A stretch of 64,000 bases of DNA from 40CM-2-70-7 sp035631315 (GCA_035631315.1 DASQIZ010000039.1:1-64000); one strand, 5' to 3'; numbered from the stretch's first letter, positions 31,335 to 40,150 are shown. Translations and numbers: made by a program. The notes: generated by a model from the letters alone, not told the origin.

Positions 31335-32963
31335 ATGGCGATCAAGGGCTCACTCAAGGAAGCGTCGCTCCCCGACGTGCTCCAGCTGCTGGCGCTGGGG
31401 CAGAAGACGGGGTGCCTGTCGATCGCCGACCGCCAGAACTTCGGATACATCTTTTTCGACAAGGGCCGCATCTGCTACGCCAGTATCGTCAACCGCCGGG
31501 ACCGGCTCGGCGACATCCTGGTGAAGCACGAGAAGATCACCCAGCAGCAGCTGGAAGACGGCATTCATCTCCAGGGCCAGTCGAAGAACCGGGACAAGAA
31601 GCTGGGCGCCATTCTGGTGGAACAGGGGGCGATCACCCAGGCCGACCTCGAGCGGTACATGCGGGTGCAGATCGAGGAGTCGGTGTACTTCCTGTTCACA
31701 TGGACCCAGGGGACGTTCAACTTCGAAGCCGATGTCCGCCCGGAGCGCCAGGACTTCCTGGTCGCGATCAATCCCGAGTCCCTCCTGCTCGAGGGTGCCC
31801 GGCGGGTGGACGAGTGGAGCCTGATCGAAAAGAAGATCCCGTCGTTCGACGTGATCTTCATCGTGGACCGCGACCATCTCGAGATCAGCGAAGTCAGCCT
31901 CACGCCCACGCAGGAGCGCCTGCTCCCCCTGATCGACGGGGAGCGGGACATCCACACCCTCATCGAAGACACCGGGCTGGGCGAGTTCGAGGTCGGCAAG
32001 GCGCTCTACGGACTCCTGACGGCCGGTTTCCTGCATCGCGCCGGTCGTACGACGGCCAGTCAGGCGGAGGACACGAAGGCCACCGACGCGCGTGTCGAAG
32101 AGCACCGCAACCTCGGCGTGGCGTTCTACAAGACGGGCATGCTGGAGGAGGCGTCGCGTGAATTCCGCCGCGTCTCGGAGCTGCGTTCCGAGGATGCCAA
32201 CGCGCTCTTTTTCATCGGACTGGTCGCGCTGCGGCAGGCGCGCTGGCGGGAGGCGATGGAGGCGTTCCGGCTCGGGGCGGAGAAGGGGGGCTCCCGTCCC
32301 GCCGTCCTGCACAATCTCGGGCTCGCCTACGAGCACCTTGGCCGGCTCGAGGAGGCGGAGAACGCATACGCCGAAGCCGCCACGCGGAACCGGAATGACG
32401 CGCGCATCGCGACGGGGTGGGGTGTGGTCGCGCTCAAGCGGGGCGACTACGAGAGCGCCGCGGGCCGGCTCGACCGCGCCAAGGAGCTGTTCGGCGAGAA
32501 GGTGCCCGGCGTCTGGTACTGGGCCCGAACCCTCGCGGCCGCGGCATCGGGCGACTTCGAAGCGGCCGATACACTGGCGGAAACGGCTGTGACGGCGTTC
32601 CCAGACAACGCGGTGCTTCGCAACAACCGGGCGGTGCTGCGCGAGCTGGCCGGAGATCTGCCCGGTGCCGAGGAGCTGGTGCGGAGCGCGTTGCGTGACG
32701 AGCCGTCGCATCCCCAGTTGTCGAAGAACCTGGGAGATCTGGAATACCGCGCGGCCCGCTATGACCAGGCGTGGGACGCCTACCAGCGTACGATCGAGCT
32801 CTCCCCCGAGCTCGGCGACGACGTCTACTTCAAGCTCGGCAACATCGCCTACAAGCGAAATGACCGGGAGCTCGCGTCTCAGATGTGGAAGAAGGCGCTC
32901 GAGCTCAACCCGGCGCACGAGCTGGTCAAATCCAACCTGGATACGCTGAGCGCGCTCAAGTGA
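31335..32963 (+). CDS. DUF4388 (PATAN) and TPR protein, second copy
   Basis: 542 aa, begins directly after the AAA+ gene. The N-terminus repeats the 26021 architecture: GSLKEASLPDVLQLLALGQK then TGCLSI, GAILVEQGAITQADLERY, LLLEGARRVDEWSLIEKK and LPLIDGERDIHTLIEDTG. Then seven to eight TPRs (about 250-540). It differs in an extra spacer and a longer repeat array, so the two copies may bind different partners through the TPRs while sharing the PATAN output. Confidence 0.8.
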   Translation: MAIKGSLKEASLPDVLQLLALGQKTGCLSIADRQNFGYIFFDKGRICYASIVNRRDRLGDILVKHEKITQQQLEDGIHLQGQSKNRDKKLGAILVEQGAITQADLERYMRVQIEESVYFLFTWTQGTFNFEADVRPERQDFLVAINPESLLLEGARRVDEWSLIEKKIPSFDVIFIVDRDHLEISEVSLTPTQERLLPLIDGERDIHTLIEDTGLGEFEVGKALYGLLTAGFLHRAGRTTASQAEDTKATDARVEEHRNLGVAFYKTGMLEEASREFRRVSELRSEDANALFFIGLVALRQARWREAMEAFRLGAEKGGSRPAVLHNLGLAYEHLGRLEEAENAYAEAATRNRNDARIATGWGVVALKRGDYESAAGRLDRAKELFGEKVPGVWYWARTLAAAASGDFEAADTLAETAVTAFPDNAVLRNNRAVLRELAGDLPGAEELVRSALRDEPSHPQLSKNLGDLEYRAARYDQAWDAYQRTIELSPELGDDVYFKLGNIAYKRNDRELASQMWKKALELNPAHELVKSNLDTLSALK

Positions 32964-33778
32964 CGCCGGATGAGGACGAGCGCGCATTTCGCGCGCTCAC
33001 TCAGCAGATCGCCCGTGCCCGCGGGTTCTCCTGCGAAGCGTACAAGGACAAGTGCCTGAAGCGTCGGATCGCGGTGCGGATGCGCGCTTGCGGGGTTCAC
33101 ACCTACGACGCGTACGCCAATCTCCTCGTCCGTGACGCCAAGGAGTACGAGCACCTGCTCGACGCACTCACCATCAACGTCACGAAGTTCTACCGGAACG
33201 CGGAGACATGGGATGCCGTGCGGCCCATGGTCGCCAAGGCCTGGAAGGAACAAGACGGCAAGTATTCCGCCTGGTCTGCCGGATGCGCCTCGGGGGAGGA
33301 GCCGTATACCATCGCGGCGCTGCTCGCCGACATCGCCCGCGCGGCGGGCATGGAAGACCGGCTGGGGCGCACGCGCGTCGACGCGAGCGACATTGATCGT
33401 GCGTCCCTCGCGCGGACCGCCGCGGCCGAATACACGGACGCCGCCTTTGCCGAGATGCCGAAGGCCATGGCGGACCGGTACTTCACGAAGGCCTCACCCC
33501 GGCAGCCCGTCCCGTTGGTCAAGAACCTGGTCCACGTCGCGCGTCTCGATCTTCTGAAAGAGCGCCCGCCGCGCCCGCCCTACGATCTCATCTTCTGCCG
33601 GAACGTCGTGATCTATTTCGACCGTCCCAGCCAGGAAGGGCTCTTCGTCCGGTTCGCCGAGGCGCTGCGGCCCGGGGGCATCCTGGTGCTGGGGAAGGTC
33701 GAAACGCTGTTCGGCGAGAGCCGTAACCTCCTCGAGCTCGAAGAACCGCGTGAGCGGATCTACCGGCGGCCCTCCTGA
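32960..33778 (+). CDS. cheR: Chemotaxis protein methyltransferase CheR
   Basis: 272 aa from GTG 32960 (GTGA overlap with the TPR gene). N-terminal helical domain (KDKCLKRRIAVRMRACG, LTINVTKFYRN) and SAM-binding SAGCASGEEPYTIA, with DLIFCRNVVIYFD at the end. It methylates receptor glutamates with SAM. No receptor gene is in the window, so its substrates are encoded elsewhere, unless it acts on an unusual partner. Confidence 0.92.
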   Translation: MTPDEDERAFRALTQQIARARGFSCEAYKDKCLKRRIAVRMRACGVHTYDAYANLLVRDAKEYEHLLDALTINVTKFYRNAETWDAVRPMVAKAWKEQDGKYSAWSAGCASGEEPYTIAALLADIARAAGMEDRLGRTRVDASDIDRASLARTAAAEYTDAAFAEMPKAMADRYFTKASPRQPVPLVKNLVHVARLDLLKERPPRPPYDLIFCRNVVIYFDRPSQEGLFVRFAEALRPGGILVLGKVETLFGESRNLLELEEPRERIYRRPS

Positions 33779-33807
33779 CGCGCGCTCCGGCAAAGCCGAA
33801 GGAGACG

Positions 33808-34278
33808 GTGGTCACCGTCGCCGACTGGTCGGCCGACCAGGGTCCGGCGGATCTCGTCACGCTGGGACTCGGCTCGTGTGTCGCGATCATGCTGTACGAC
33901 AAGGACACCAAGGTGGGTGCGATGGCGCACGTGCTGCTGCCATCGCGGTCGCTGGCCCGGGACGCGACCAATCCCGCGAAGTTCCCGGAAACGGCCGTTC
34001 CGCTCCTGGTCCAGCGGATGGCGCAGCTGGGGGCGGACCCGCGGCGCATCGTCGCGAAGCTCGCCGGCGGGGCCAGTATGTTCGCGGCCCTGATGACGCC
34101 GGGCACGATTCAGATGGGCGAGCGGAACATCGTGGCCTCGCGCAGCGCGTTGCGGGAGGCGGCCATCCCCATCACGGCCGAAGGGGTCGGAGGTGCCCAG
34201 GGCCGCTCGGTGCGCTTTCACCTTGCCGACGGCAGCGTCGAACTCCGGACCGTGGGCTCCGATGTCACCATCATCTGA
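33808..34278 (+). CDS. cheD: CheD-type chemoreceptor glutamine deamidase
   Basis: 156 aa. Catalytic triad visible: Thr18 and Cys24 in LVTLGLGSCVA, His41 in AHVLLP. CheD deamidates receptor glutamines and also activates CheC, present at 22695. Start GTG 33808 has AAGGAG only a few bases upstream. The N-terminus (VVTVADWSADQGPADLV) resembles CheD but leaves the exact start a little uncertain. Confidence 0.9.
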   Translation: MVTVADWSADQGPADLVTLGLGSCVAIMLYDKDTKVGAMAHVLLPSRSLARDATNPAKFPETAVPLLVQRMAQLGADPRRIVAKLAGGASMFAALMTPGTIQMGERNIVASRSALREAAIPITAEGVGGAQGRSVRFHLADGSVELRTVGSDVTII

Positions 34279-35353
34279 CGCCCGGCCCACGGTGCTCGTG
34301 GTGGACGACAGCGCGCTCATGCGCCGCGTGCTGGTCGACGTGCTGGGGGGAGGATCGGCGGAGAACGGCCCCTTCCGGGTGATCGCCACGGCCCGCGACG
34401 GCTTCGATGCGGTCCGCAAAGTCCACCAGTACCAGCCCGACGTCGTCACCATGGACCTCGAAATGCCGGAGCTCGACGGCCTCGGCGCCATCGGATACGT
34501 GATGTCCGAGTCCCCGCGTCCGATCGTCGTGGTAAGCGCGCACGCCGGACCGGGGACCGCGGCGGCGATCCGCGCGCTCGAGCTCGGGGCGGTGGAGATC
34601 GTCGCGAAGCCGGACGAGCGTAACCGGGAATCCCTGGAGGCGCTCGGCCCGTTGCTGGTGGACGCAGTCCGGCGGGCACTCGCTGCCGACCTCTCGCGCG
34701 TGTCGGTGCTGGCGCGCCCGCCCAAGCCGGTGGCGCACGCGCCGGAGATGCAGTTGAAGGGACGCGCCAAGCTGGCGGTCGCCATCGCGGCATCGACGGG
34801 TGGACCGAGGGCGCTCGCGGAGGTGATCCCGCATCTCAATCCGGGGAAACAGGCCTGCGTGCTCGTGGTGCAGCACATGCCCGCCCGCTTCACCCGGAGT
34901 CTCGCCGAGCGGCTCGACTCGATGAGCACCATCCGGGTAGTGGAAGCGGACCAGGGCGCGCCCCTCGTCGCCGATACGGCATACGTCGCGCCGGGGGATT
35001 ATCATATGCGGGTGGAGGCGGGACCCGACGGACCGACCATCGCGCTCGATCAATCGGCGCCCCTCTGGGGTGTGCGTCCGGCGGCGGACCCGCTGTTCCG
35101 GTCGGTGGCGAAGACGTTCGGCAAACTCGCGCTGGGTGTGGTGCTCACCGGGATGGGCCGGGATGGCGCCGACGGTCTGCGCGCCGTACACGACGCGGGC
35201 GGTCTCGGGATCGCACAGAGCAAGGAGACCTGCGTGATCGGAGGCATGCCGGGCGCGGCCGTGCAGGCGGGCGGTGTCGATGCCGTATTGCCGCTGCCCG
35301 AGATCGCCGACCGGGTCTCCGGTGAGTTGACCAGACGGGCGGCGCGCGTGTGA
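34262..35353 (+). CDS. cheB: Chemotaxis methylesterase/response regulator CheB
   Basis: 363 aa from ATG 34262, overlapping cheD by 17 bp. Receiver domain with Asp65 (VTMDLEMPE), linker, methylesterase domain with Ser178 in AASTGGP, His205 in VVQHMP and Asp301 in GMGRDGADG. All catalytic residues are present. It removes methyl groups from receptors, activated by CheA-P. Standard length. Confidence 0.94.
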   Translation: MSPSSDARPTVLVVDDSALMRRVLVDVLGGGSAENGPFRVIATARDGFDAVRKVHQYQPDVVTMDLEMPELDGLGAIGYVMSESPRPIVVVSAHAGPGTAAAIRALELGAVEIVAKPDERNRESLEALGPLLVDAVRRALAADLSRVSVLARPPKPVAHAPEMQLKGRAKLAVAIAASTGGPRALAEVIPHLNPGKQACVLVVQHMPARFTRSLAERLDSMSTIRVVEADQGAPLVADTAYVAPGDYHMRVEAGPDGPTIALDQSAPLWGVRPAADPLFRSVAKTFGKLALGVVLTGMGRDGADGLRAVHDAGGLGIAQSKETCVIGGMPGAAVQAGGVDAVLPLPEIADRVSGELTRRAARV

Positions 35354-35766
35354 AGAGCAAGGGCGCAGGGTACATCATGGTCCGCGTGGGCGGCCGGCCC
35401 TACGGACTGCCGCTTGGTCCCGTGCTGGAAGTCGGCGACCTGGGTGAAGTGCTGGATGTGCCGCGGGCCCTGCCGGCGGTCCGCGGCCTGACCCCGGCGC
35501 GTGGCCGGCTGGTGCCGCTCATTCATCTGGGGGCGTTGCTCAAGAATCAAGCGCCCCCCGTGGAGCGCGGGGGCGCGATGGTGCTGGTGACCATCGGCGG
35601 TCGACTGGTGGAGTTCGAGGTGGATGACGCCGACGAAGTCGTGCGGGAGGCCCCGCTGCCGGTGCCGCCCGGGGAATCGCTGCCGTGGGCGTCGGGCATG
35701 GGGCGCCGCGAAGGTGATCTGATCCCGATACTCGACCTCGAAGCACTAGGGGAGCGGATGCAATGA
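35350..35766 (+). CDS. CheW-like protein (second, divergent)
   Basis: 138 aa, GTG start within GTGA. It has the CheW pattern (VRVGGRPYGLPLGPVLEVGD; RGLTPARGRLVPLIHLGALL; VEFEVDDADEVV) but is clearly less canonical than the next gene. It may be a specialised coupling or competing protein in the CheA/receptor array. Overlaps the next cheW as ATGA. Confidence 0.75.
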   Translation: MKSKGAGYIMVRVGGRPYGLPLGPVLEVGDLGEVLDVPRALPAVRGLTPARGRLVPLIHLGALLKNQAPPVERGGAMVLVTIGGRLVEFEVDDADEVVREAPLPVPPGESLPWASGMGRREGDLIPILDLEALGERMQ

Positions 35767-36239
35767 GCGCGGGCGACGATGTCCAGCTGGTGACATTTCG
35801 AGTGGCCGGCCAGGACTTCGCCTTCCACATCTTCCAGGTGGAGCGGATCCTCCGGTATGAGCGTCCGGCGCCACTCCCCAAGGCGCCGGAATTCCTCGAA
35901 GGCGTGCTCCGGTATGAGGGTGCCGCCGTGCCAGTCATCGATCTCCGAAAGCGCCTTGGTGTGCCTGCGCCGGTCCGCGACGACACGCGGACGGTGATTC
36001 TGGAGTACGACGGCGGGAAGATCGGGCTGGTTGTGGACGTCGTCACCGAAGTGTTGCAGGTGGGCGCCGAAGAAGTGACGCCGCCCCCCAAAATCGTGAA
36101 GGGATTGGCGGCCGCGTATGTCACCGGGCTTGTGGTGACCGGCGGCCGGACCATTATCGTGCTCAATACGGCGCAGTTGCTCGCGTCGAAGGAGAAAGTC
36201 GCTCTGGATGCCGCGTTGACCGCTCCGGCGGGCGCCTGA
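35763..36239 (+). CDS. cheW: CheW coupling protein (third)
   Basis: 158 aa. LVTFRVAGQDFAFHIFQVER, GVLRYEGAAVPVIDLRKRLG and IGLVVDVVTEVLQV are textbook CheW. Ends with an Ala-rich tail. Probably the main array coupler; the three cheW-like proteins could define alternative signalling complexes. Confidence 0.9.
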   Translation: MSAGDDVQLVTFRVAGQDFAFHIFQVERILRYERPAPLPKAPEFLEGVLRYEGAAVPVIDLRKRLGVPAPVRDDTRTVILEYDGGKIGLVVDVVTEVLQVGAEEVTPPPKIVKGLAAAYVTGLVVTGGRTIIVLNTAQLLASKEKVALDAALTAPAGA

Positions 36240-37102
36240 TGTCCGATTCTCCGGTCGTCGCCCTGCGTGCGCAGTACGACACCATCGCGCGCAAGCTCGA
36301 CACCGCGAAAGCAGCGGCCGAGCAGGAGGCAGTCAAGCGCGAGATCATCGGCTTCTTCAAACAGGTTGACGGGCTGCTCGGCGACCTCGGCCAGCTGAAA
36401 GAGGACATCCGTCAGCTGGTGGAGAAGTACAAGCAGGTGTCAGCATCGACGGCCGAGGCATCCGCGCCGGAGTTCACGGGCACGCGGCCGGCGGTGCACG
36501 CGGATCACATCGGTGCGTCGACCTTTATCGAAAAGGGCTGGAGCCTGATCTCGTTAGGAGACCACGCGGGCGCCATCCAGGCGTTGCAGAAGGCGTTGGC
36601 CCTTTCGCCCGGTGAGACACAGGCGGAGTCGATGCTCGGGTGGGCCCAGATGCTTCACGAGGATTTCGACGACGCACTGGCCACGTTCCAGAAGGTATTG
36701 ATGAAGGAGCCGGCGAACTCGCTGGCCCGAATCAATGTCGGATATATCTGCCTGAAGAAGAAAATCTTCGGGGAAGCCATCGAGCACCTGTCGAAGGCCA
36801 TCCGTCTCGACAACGACAAGAAGGCCACGCTCTACGCCCACTTCTACCTCGGCCTCGTGTATCTCCAGCGGGAGATGCAGGAAGACGCGGTCACCTTCTT
36901 CCAGAAGACCTTGAAGCTCGGACCCAACCTGATCGAAGCGTACTACGAGCTGGGGCGCGCCTATTGGTTCGGGGGCGAGCAGGCGCAGGCCAAGCAGGCG
37001 TGGCAGGACGGATTCAAGGCGAACAAGTTCAATCCCTGGGGCAAGCGCTGCCAGGAAATGCTCGAGGCGGTGGGCCGGGGCGAGGAGCCGCCGCGACCCT
37101 AG
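36239..37102 (+). CDS. TPR protein, end of the chemosensory cluster
   Basis: 287 aa; the ATG overlaps the cheW stop (TGATG). Residues 1-65 form a coiled-coil (LRAQYDTIARKLDTAKAAAE), then about five TPRs (100-285). No export signal. Likely a scaffold or adaptor, by context. Confidence 0.74.
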   Translation: MSDSPVVALRAQYDTIARKLDTAKAAAEQEAVKREIIGFFKQVDGLLGDLGQLKEDIRQLVEKYKQVSASTAEASAPEFTGTRPAVHADHIGASTFIEKGWSLISLGDHAGAIQALQKALALSPGETQAESMLGWAQMLHEDFDDALATFQKVLMKEPANSLARINVGYICLKKKIFGEAIEHLSKAIRLDNDKKATLYAHFYLGLVYLQREMQEDAVTFFQKTLKLGPNLIEAYYELGRAYWFGGEQAQAKQAWQDGFKANKFNPWGKRCQEMLEAVGRGEEPPRP

Positions 37103-37161
37103 CGCTTCTGGCCCTGCTGATCCAGGGTCCGCAGGTCACGGTCGTCGGCAACGTCACGGCG

Positions 37162-37956
37162 GTGTGGTGGCCTCCGCAGGGGAATCTCGCGACCGCCCTG
37201 GCCGAGGCGGCCGACCGCCCCGCCCCGTTTCCCGGAATCGATCCCGAGCCGGATCGCCCCCTCAGGATTTTCCTCGCGCCCAATCGTACCATCTACGACT
37301 CGCTGACGCGGGGACGGTTGCCCACCTGGAGTGAGGGCGCCGCCTTTCCGGGAGCGGGCGCGATCGTGCTCTGGTCGGTCGGGTCTCCCTCTGACCTCCA
37401 GGTCTCCCTCCGCCATGAGCTCGCCCATGTCGCGCTGCGCCGTCGCGTGCGGCACGCCCTCCCGCTCTGGTTCGAGGAGGGGTACGCCGCGGTGGCGGCG
37501 GGGGAGTGGGGGCGTACCCGGGCGTTCGAGCTCGACTGGCACTTGTTGAGCGGGCCGGCGCTTGAGCTGGACAGTGTGGACCGGGCGTTGCGCGGACGCG
37601 CCGGAGAAGCGGCGGGGGCGTACGCGCTCGCCACCACAGCGGTGGCTATGCTCCAGCGCTGGGGCGGGGCGACGGGCTTGCACCGGTTCATCGACGCGCT
37701 GGCTAGCGAGCCCACGTTCGACGACGCGATGCGATCGACCTACCACGTGACGCTCGACCACTTCGAAGAGCTCTGGGCGCAGGATGTCCACCGCCGATAT
37801 GGATGGCTCGCGGGGCTCGGGGCCGCGACCCTGTTTTGGGGTGTGATCGGACTGTTGCTGGTCGGGCTCGTGTGGCGCCGCCGGAAGCGTGACGCAGTGC
37901 GTCGTGAGGCCCTGGACGAGGGGTGGACCATCCCGACGGATGAGGCAAATCCTTGA
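37162..37956 (+). CDS. Membrane-anchored HExxH metalloprotease-like protein
   Basis: 264 aa from GTG 37162, the first conventional start. Zinc motif HELAH (85-89) and a downstream glutamate in LWFEEGYA (about 102-109) form a gluzincin (MA-like) site. A C-terminal membrane helix (about 216-238) followed by RRRKRDAVRR anchors it with the catalytic part outside. The in-frame sequence just upstream (about 37099-37161) encodes a plausible signal peptide (TLALLALLIQGPQ), but no ATG/GTG/TTG precedes it in frame for over 60 bp, so the true start may be non-standard. Overlap or coupling with the TPR gene is likely. Confidence 0.68.
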   Translation: MWWPPQGNLATALAEAADRPAPFPGIDPEPDRPLRIFLAPNRTIYDSLTRGRLPTWSEGAAFPGAGAIVLWSVGSPSDLQVSLRHELAHVALRRRVRHALPLWFEEGYAAVAAGEWGRTRAFELDWHLLSGPALELDSVDRALRGRAGEAAGAYALATTAVAMLQRWGGATGLHRFIDALASEPTFDDAMRSTYHVTLDHFEELWAQDVHRRYGWLAGLGAATLFWGVIGLLLVGLVWRRRKRDAVRREALDEGWTIPTDEANP

Positions 37957-37982
37957 CGGAAAAGCGATTGCGGGGGTATTAT
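37953..37982 (+). promoter_or_regulatory. Leaderless promoter before the small membrane protein and tRNA-Val
   Basis: TTGACG (37953-37958, overlapping the protease stop), 18 bp, TATTAT (37977-37982). The ATG at 37994 is 12 bp after the -10 box, so at most a few leader bases are expected. tRNA-Val follows in the same direction. Confidence 0.55.
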
Positions 37983-37993
37983 GCGTGCCGCCT

Positions 37994-38176
37994 ATGGCTG
38001 ACACACAATCTCGCGAACGCCTGCACTTCGGCCCCCGGAACTACGCCGCCTTCGGGGCGGCGCTCGTCTGTCTCGCCGCGGGGTATGTGTCATTGAACGC
38101 CGGATCGACCACCCTGGCGCCAATCCTTCTGGTGCTGGGCTATCTGGTATTCATCCCGGTAGGGCTCGCCCTCTAA
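37994..38176 (+). CDS. Small two-helix membrane protein (DUF3098-like)
   Basis: 60 aa, ATG 37994. A short soluble start (MADTQSRERLHFGPRNYAAF) is followed by two hydrophobic helices (about 20-35 and 40-59) with APILLVLGYLVFIPVGLAL at the end. The FGPRNY opening and size resemble DUF3098 proteins, an assignment made from memory and not certain. Function unknown. 13 bp before tRNA-Val. Confidence 0.6.
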   Translation: MADTQSRERLHFGPRNYAAFGAALVCLAAGYVSLNAGSTTLAPILLVLGYLVFIPVGLAL

Positions 38177-38189
38177 GGCGTATGTGGAC

Positions 38190-38264
38190 GGGCGAATAGC
38201 TCAGCTGGTTCAGAGCGCCTGCCTTACACGCAGGATGTCGGGGGTTCGAATCCCTCTTCGCCCA
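38190..38264 (+). tRNA. tRNA-Val (anticodon UAC)
   Basis: 75 nt, complete cloverleaf: acceptor GGGCGAA/TTCGCCC, D arm GCTC/GAGC, anticodon stem CCTGC/GCAGG with loop CTTACAC (anticodon TAC), T arm GGGGG-TTCGAAT-CCCTC (one G-T pair), discriminator A. CCA not encoded. Confidence 0.95.
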
Positions 38265-38304
38265 TCGGTGTAGTGAGCAGCACGACCCTAAACGGAGGAC
38301 CTGC

Positions 38305-40101
38305 GTGAGAGTGTTCCGTCTGGTGGCCGTCATGGTGTTGGGAGCCGCTTCTGTCGGATCGGCTCAGCTCGCCATCACCCAGCCGACCGAGAAGCTCCTG
38401 CTGTTGCCGCTCCCCAGCGCCGCCGCCGGAGACTCCGCGGCCAGCATCGCCGTGATGGATCTCGCGCGGGACCGCGTGCAGCAGCTGGCGCGGTACAAGG
38501 TCCAGAACATTCCGAAGAGCAAGATCTGCGAAGCCCTCCTGTCGTTCGGCTTCCAGTGCGACGCCGCGAGCGGCGGGGGGATGTACATCCTCGATCCGTC
38601 GCAGGCGGCGCAGTTCGCCAAGTCGGTCAGCGTCAATTCCTACGACGTCGGCTCGTTCTCGCATGTCGGCAACCTCTACACGGCGCACATCCGCCTGATT
38701 TCCGGCGGCTCCGGCTTTTCGTCGGCGTTCACCGTCTCGGGTGCCACGCCGCCGGCCATCGCCGAGTCCCTGGGCCAGCGCCTCGTGACCGTGATCAAGG
38801 CGGCGGAGTTTGCACGCGAGTGCGATGACCGCCGCGGGCACGGCAATATGAGTGGCGCGATCGAATCCGCGAAGAAGGCGTTTGCGATCGATCCGAACCT
38901 CACGGCGGCGCACCTGTGCGTGCTGACCGTCTATGAGGCTCAGCGGCAACCGCCCGACAGCATCATCGCGGCCGGGTACCGCGCGCTGAAGGGCGATTCG
39001 ATGAACACCACCGCGTGGAGCCGGATTGCGGGCGCCTATCAGCAGAAGGGTGATACGCTGAAATGGCTCGACGCCCTGCAGAGCTGGGCGGGAGTGGAGC
39101 CGGACAACGTCCCGCTGCAGCTCAGTGTCGCCGATCAGTTGATGAAGGCGCATCAGTATCCGAAGGCGACGGCGCTCCTCAAGACGGTCACGGGCCATGC
39201 GCCGAACAACCCGCAGGCCAAGGACATGCTCCGCCGTTCCTGCATCGAGGGCAGCCAGTGGCGTTGCGTGCTGGACCTCGGTGCGGCGGAAGAGAAGGAC
39301 TCCGCGGCCAAGCTGAATGACTCGACGGAGCTGAAGATCATGATCGGGGCGGCGAACGCGCTCCCCGATACGCAGGCGTGGCTCCACTACGCCAACCTCG
39401 CGGTGAAGGATTTCCCGAAGAACCCCGGGTTCTGCAACATCAGGGGTCAGGCCCTCGAGGCGGCCAACCAGGTCGATTCGGCGATTGCGGACTACAGGGC
39501 GTGTGCGGCACTCGCGCCCACGGATCCGCGGCCGAGTCTGCTCGTGGCCGCGACCATGCTGAACCACGCGGTCTACGACACGCTGCACGCGCCGAAGGAC
39601 ACGGCCCAGTTGCGCGTGTATAGGAACGCGTACGCGGAAAAGGTCGATCCGGCCAAGGCCTACATTCAGCCGGCTTTGGCAGGGACCGATACCGCGCTCA
39701 GGATCAACGCGGCCGCTCTGTACCTGACGGCGGGGTCGAACCTGGCTCGCGCCGGGGCGTACGACCGGGCGTACCCGTGGCTCGATCAGCTCCTGACCAT
39801 CGTCGAGCCGAAGACCCCAGCCGATACGACCGGGCCGAAGCAGCAGATCCGGGTGCAGGGGAGCTTCTGGTACGGGCTCTCGTCGACCCTCACACTGGGC
39901 GATGAGTACAACAAGATGACCAAGGACAAGAGCTGCCCGGAGGCGAAGGACGTGCAGGAGCGGATCGATCGCACCAAGGCTGCGCTGTTCCTGGGCGGCA
40001 AGATCGCGCCGGGTGTGGCCACGCAGATGCTCGGGTTCATCGACCGGTATGCCAAGGCGATGGGCCAGGTGAAGGCCGCGTTCAAGTGCACCAACTTCTG
40101 A
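38305..40101 (+). CDS. Secreted TPR-like protein
   Basis: 598 aa, GTG start, GGAGGA 7-12 nt upstream. Signal peptide about 1-20 (ending GSAQ). After an envelope-associated domain (about 25-165, Gly/Ser-rich with KVQNIPKSKICEALLSFGF), repeat-like helices with TPR character span about 170-460. Many paired cysteines (for example CDDRRGHG, CIEGSQWRC, CNIRG, CPEA, CTNF) suggest disulfides outside the cytoplasm. Lies between two tRNA genes. Not recognised; it may bind envelope or secreted partners. Confidence 0.68.
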   Translation: MRVFRLVAVMVLGAASVGSAQLAITQPTEKLLLLPLPSAAAGDSAASIAVMDLARDRVQQLARYKVQNIPKSKICEALLSFGFQCDAASGGGMYILDPSQAAQFAKSVSVNSYDVGSFSHVGNLYTAHIRLISGGSGFSSAFTVSGATPPAIAESLGQRLVTVIKAAEFARECDDRRGHGNMSGAIESAKKAFAIDPNLTAAHLCVLTVYEAQRQPPDSIIAAGYRALKGDSMNTTAWSRIAGAYQQKGDTLKWLDALQSWAGVEPDNVPLQLSVADQLMKAHQYPKATALLKTVTGHAPNNPQAKDMLRRSCIEGSQWRCVLDLGAAEEKDSAAKLNDSTELKIMIGAANALPDTQAWLHYANLAVKDFPKNPGFCNIRGQALEAANQVDSAIADYRACAALAPTDPRPSLLVAATMLNHAVYDTLHAPKDTAQLRVYRNAYAEKVDPAKAYIQPALAGTDTALRINAAALYLTAGSNLARAGAYDRAYPWLDQLLTIVEPKTPADTTGPKQQIRVQGSFWYGLSSTLTLGDEYNKMTKDKSCPEAKDVQERIDRTKAALFLGGKIAPGVATQMLGFIDRYAKAMGQVKAAFKCTNF

Positions 40102-40105
40102 GCCA

Positions 40106-40134
40106 TTGAATTGACCCCGGCGCGCGTCTACATT
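40106..40134 (+). promoter_or_regulatory. Promoter of tRNA-Asp
   Basis: TTGAAT (40106-40111), 17 bp, TACATT (40129-40134), with the mature tRNA 17 nt downstream at 40151. Fits a sigma-70 promoter driving the tRNA. Confidence 0.55.
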
Positions 40135-40150
40135 TCCGCGCTCACTTCAA

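Noticed and set aside
31350..32987. 545-aa minus-strand ORF opposite the second DUF4388-TPR gene
   Set aside because: Shadow of a gene with clear DUF4388 and TPR motifs.
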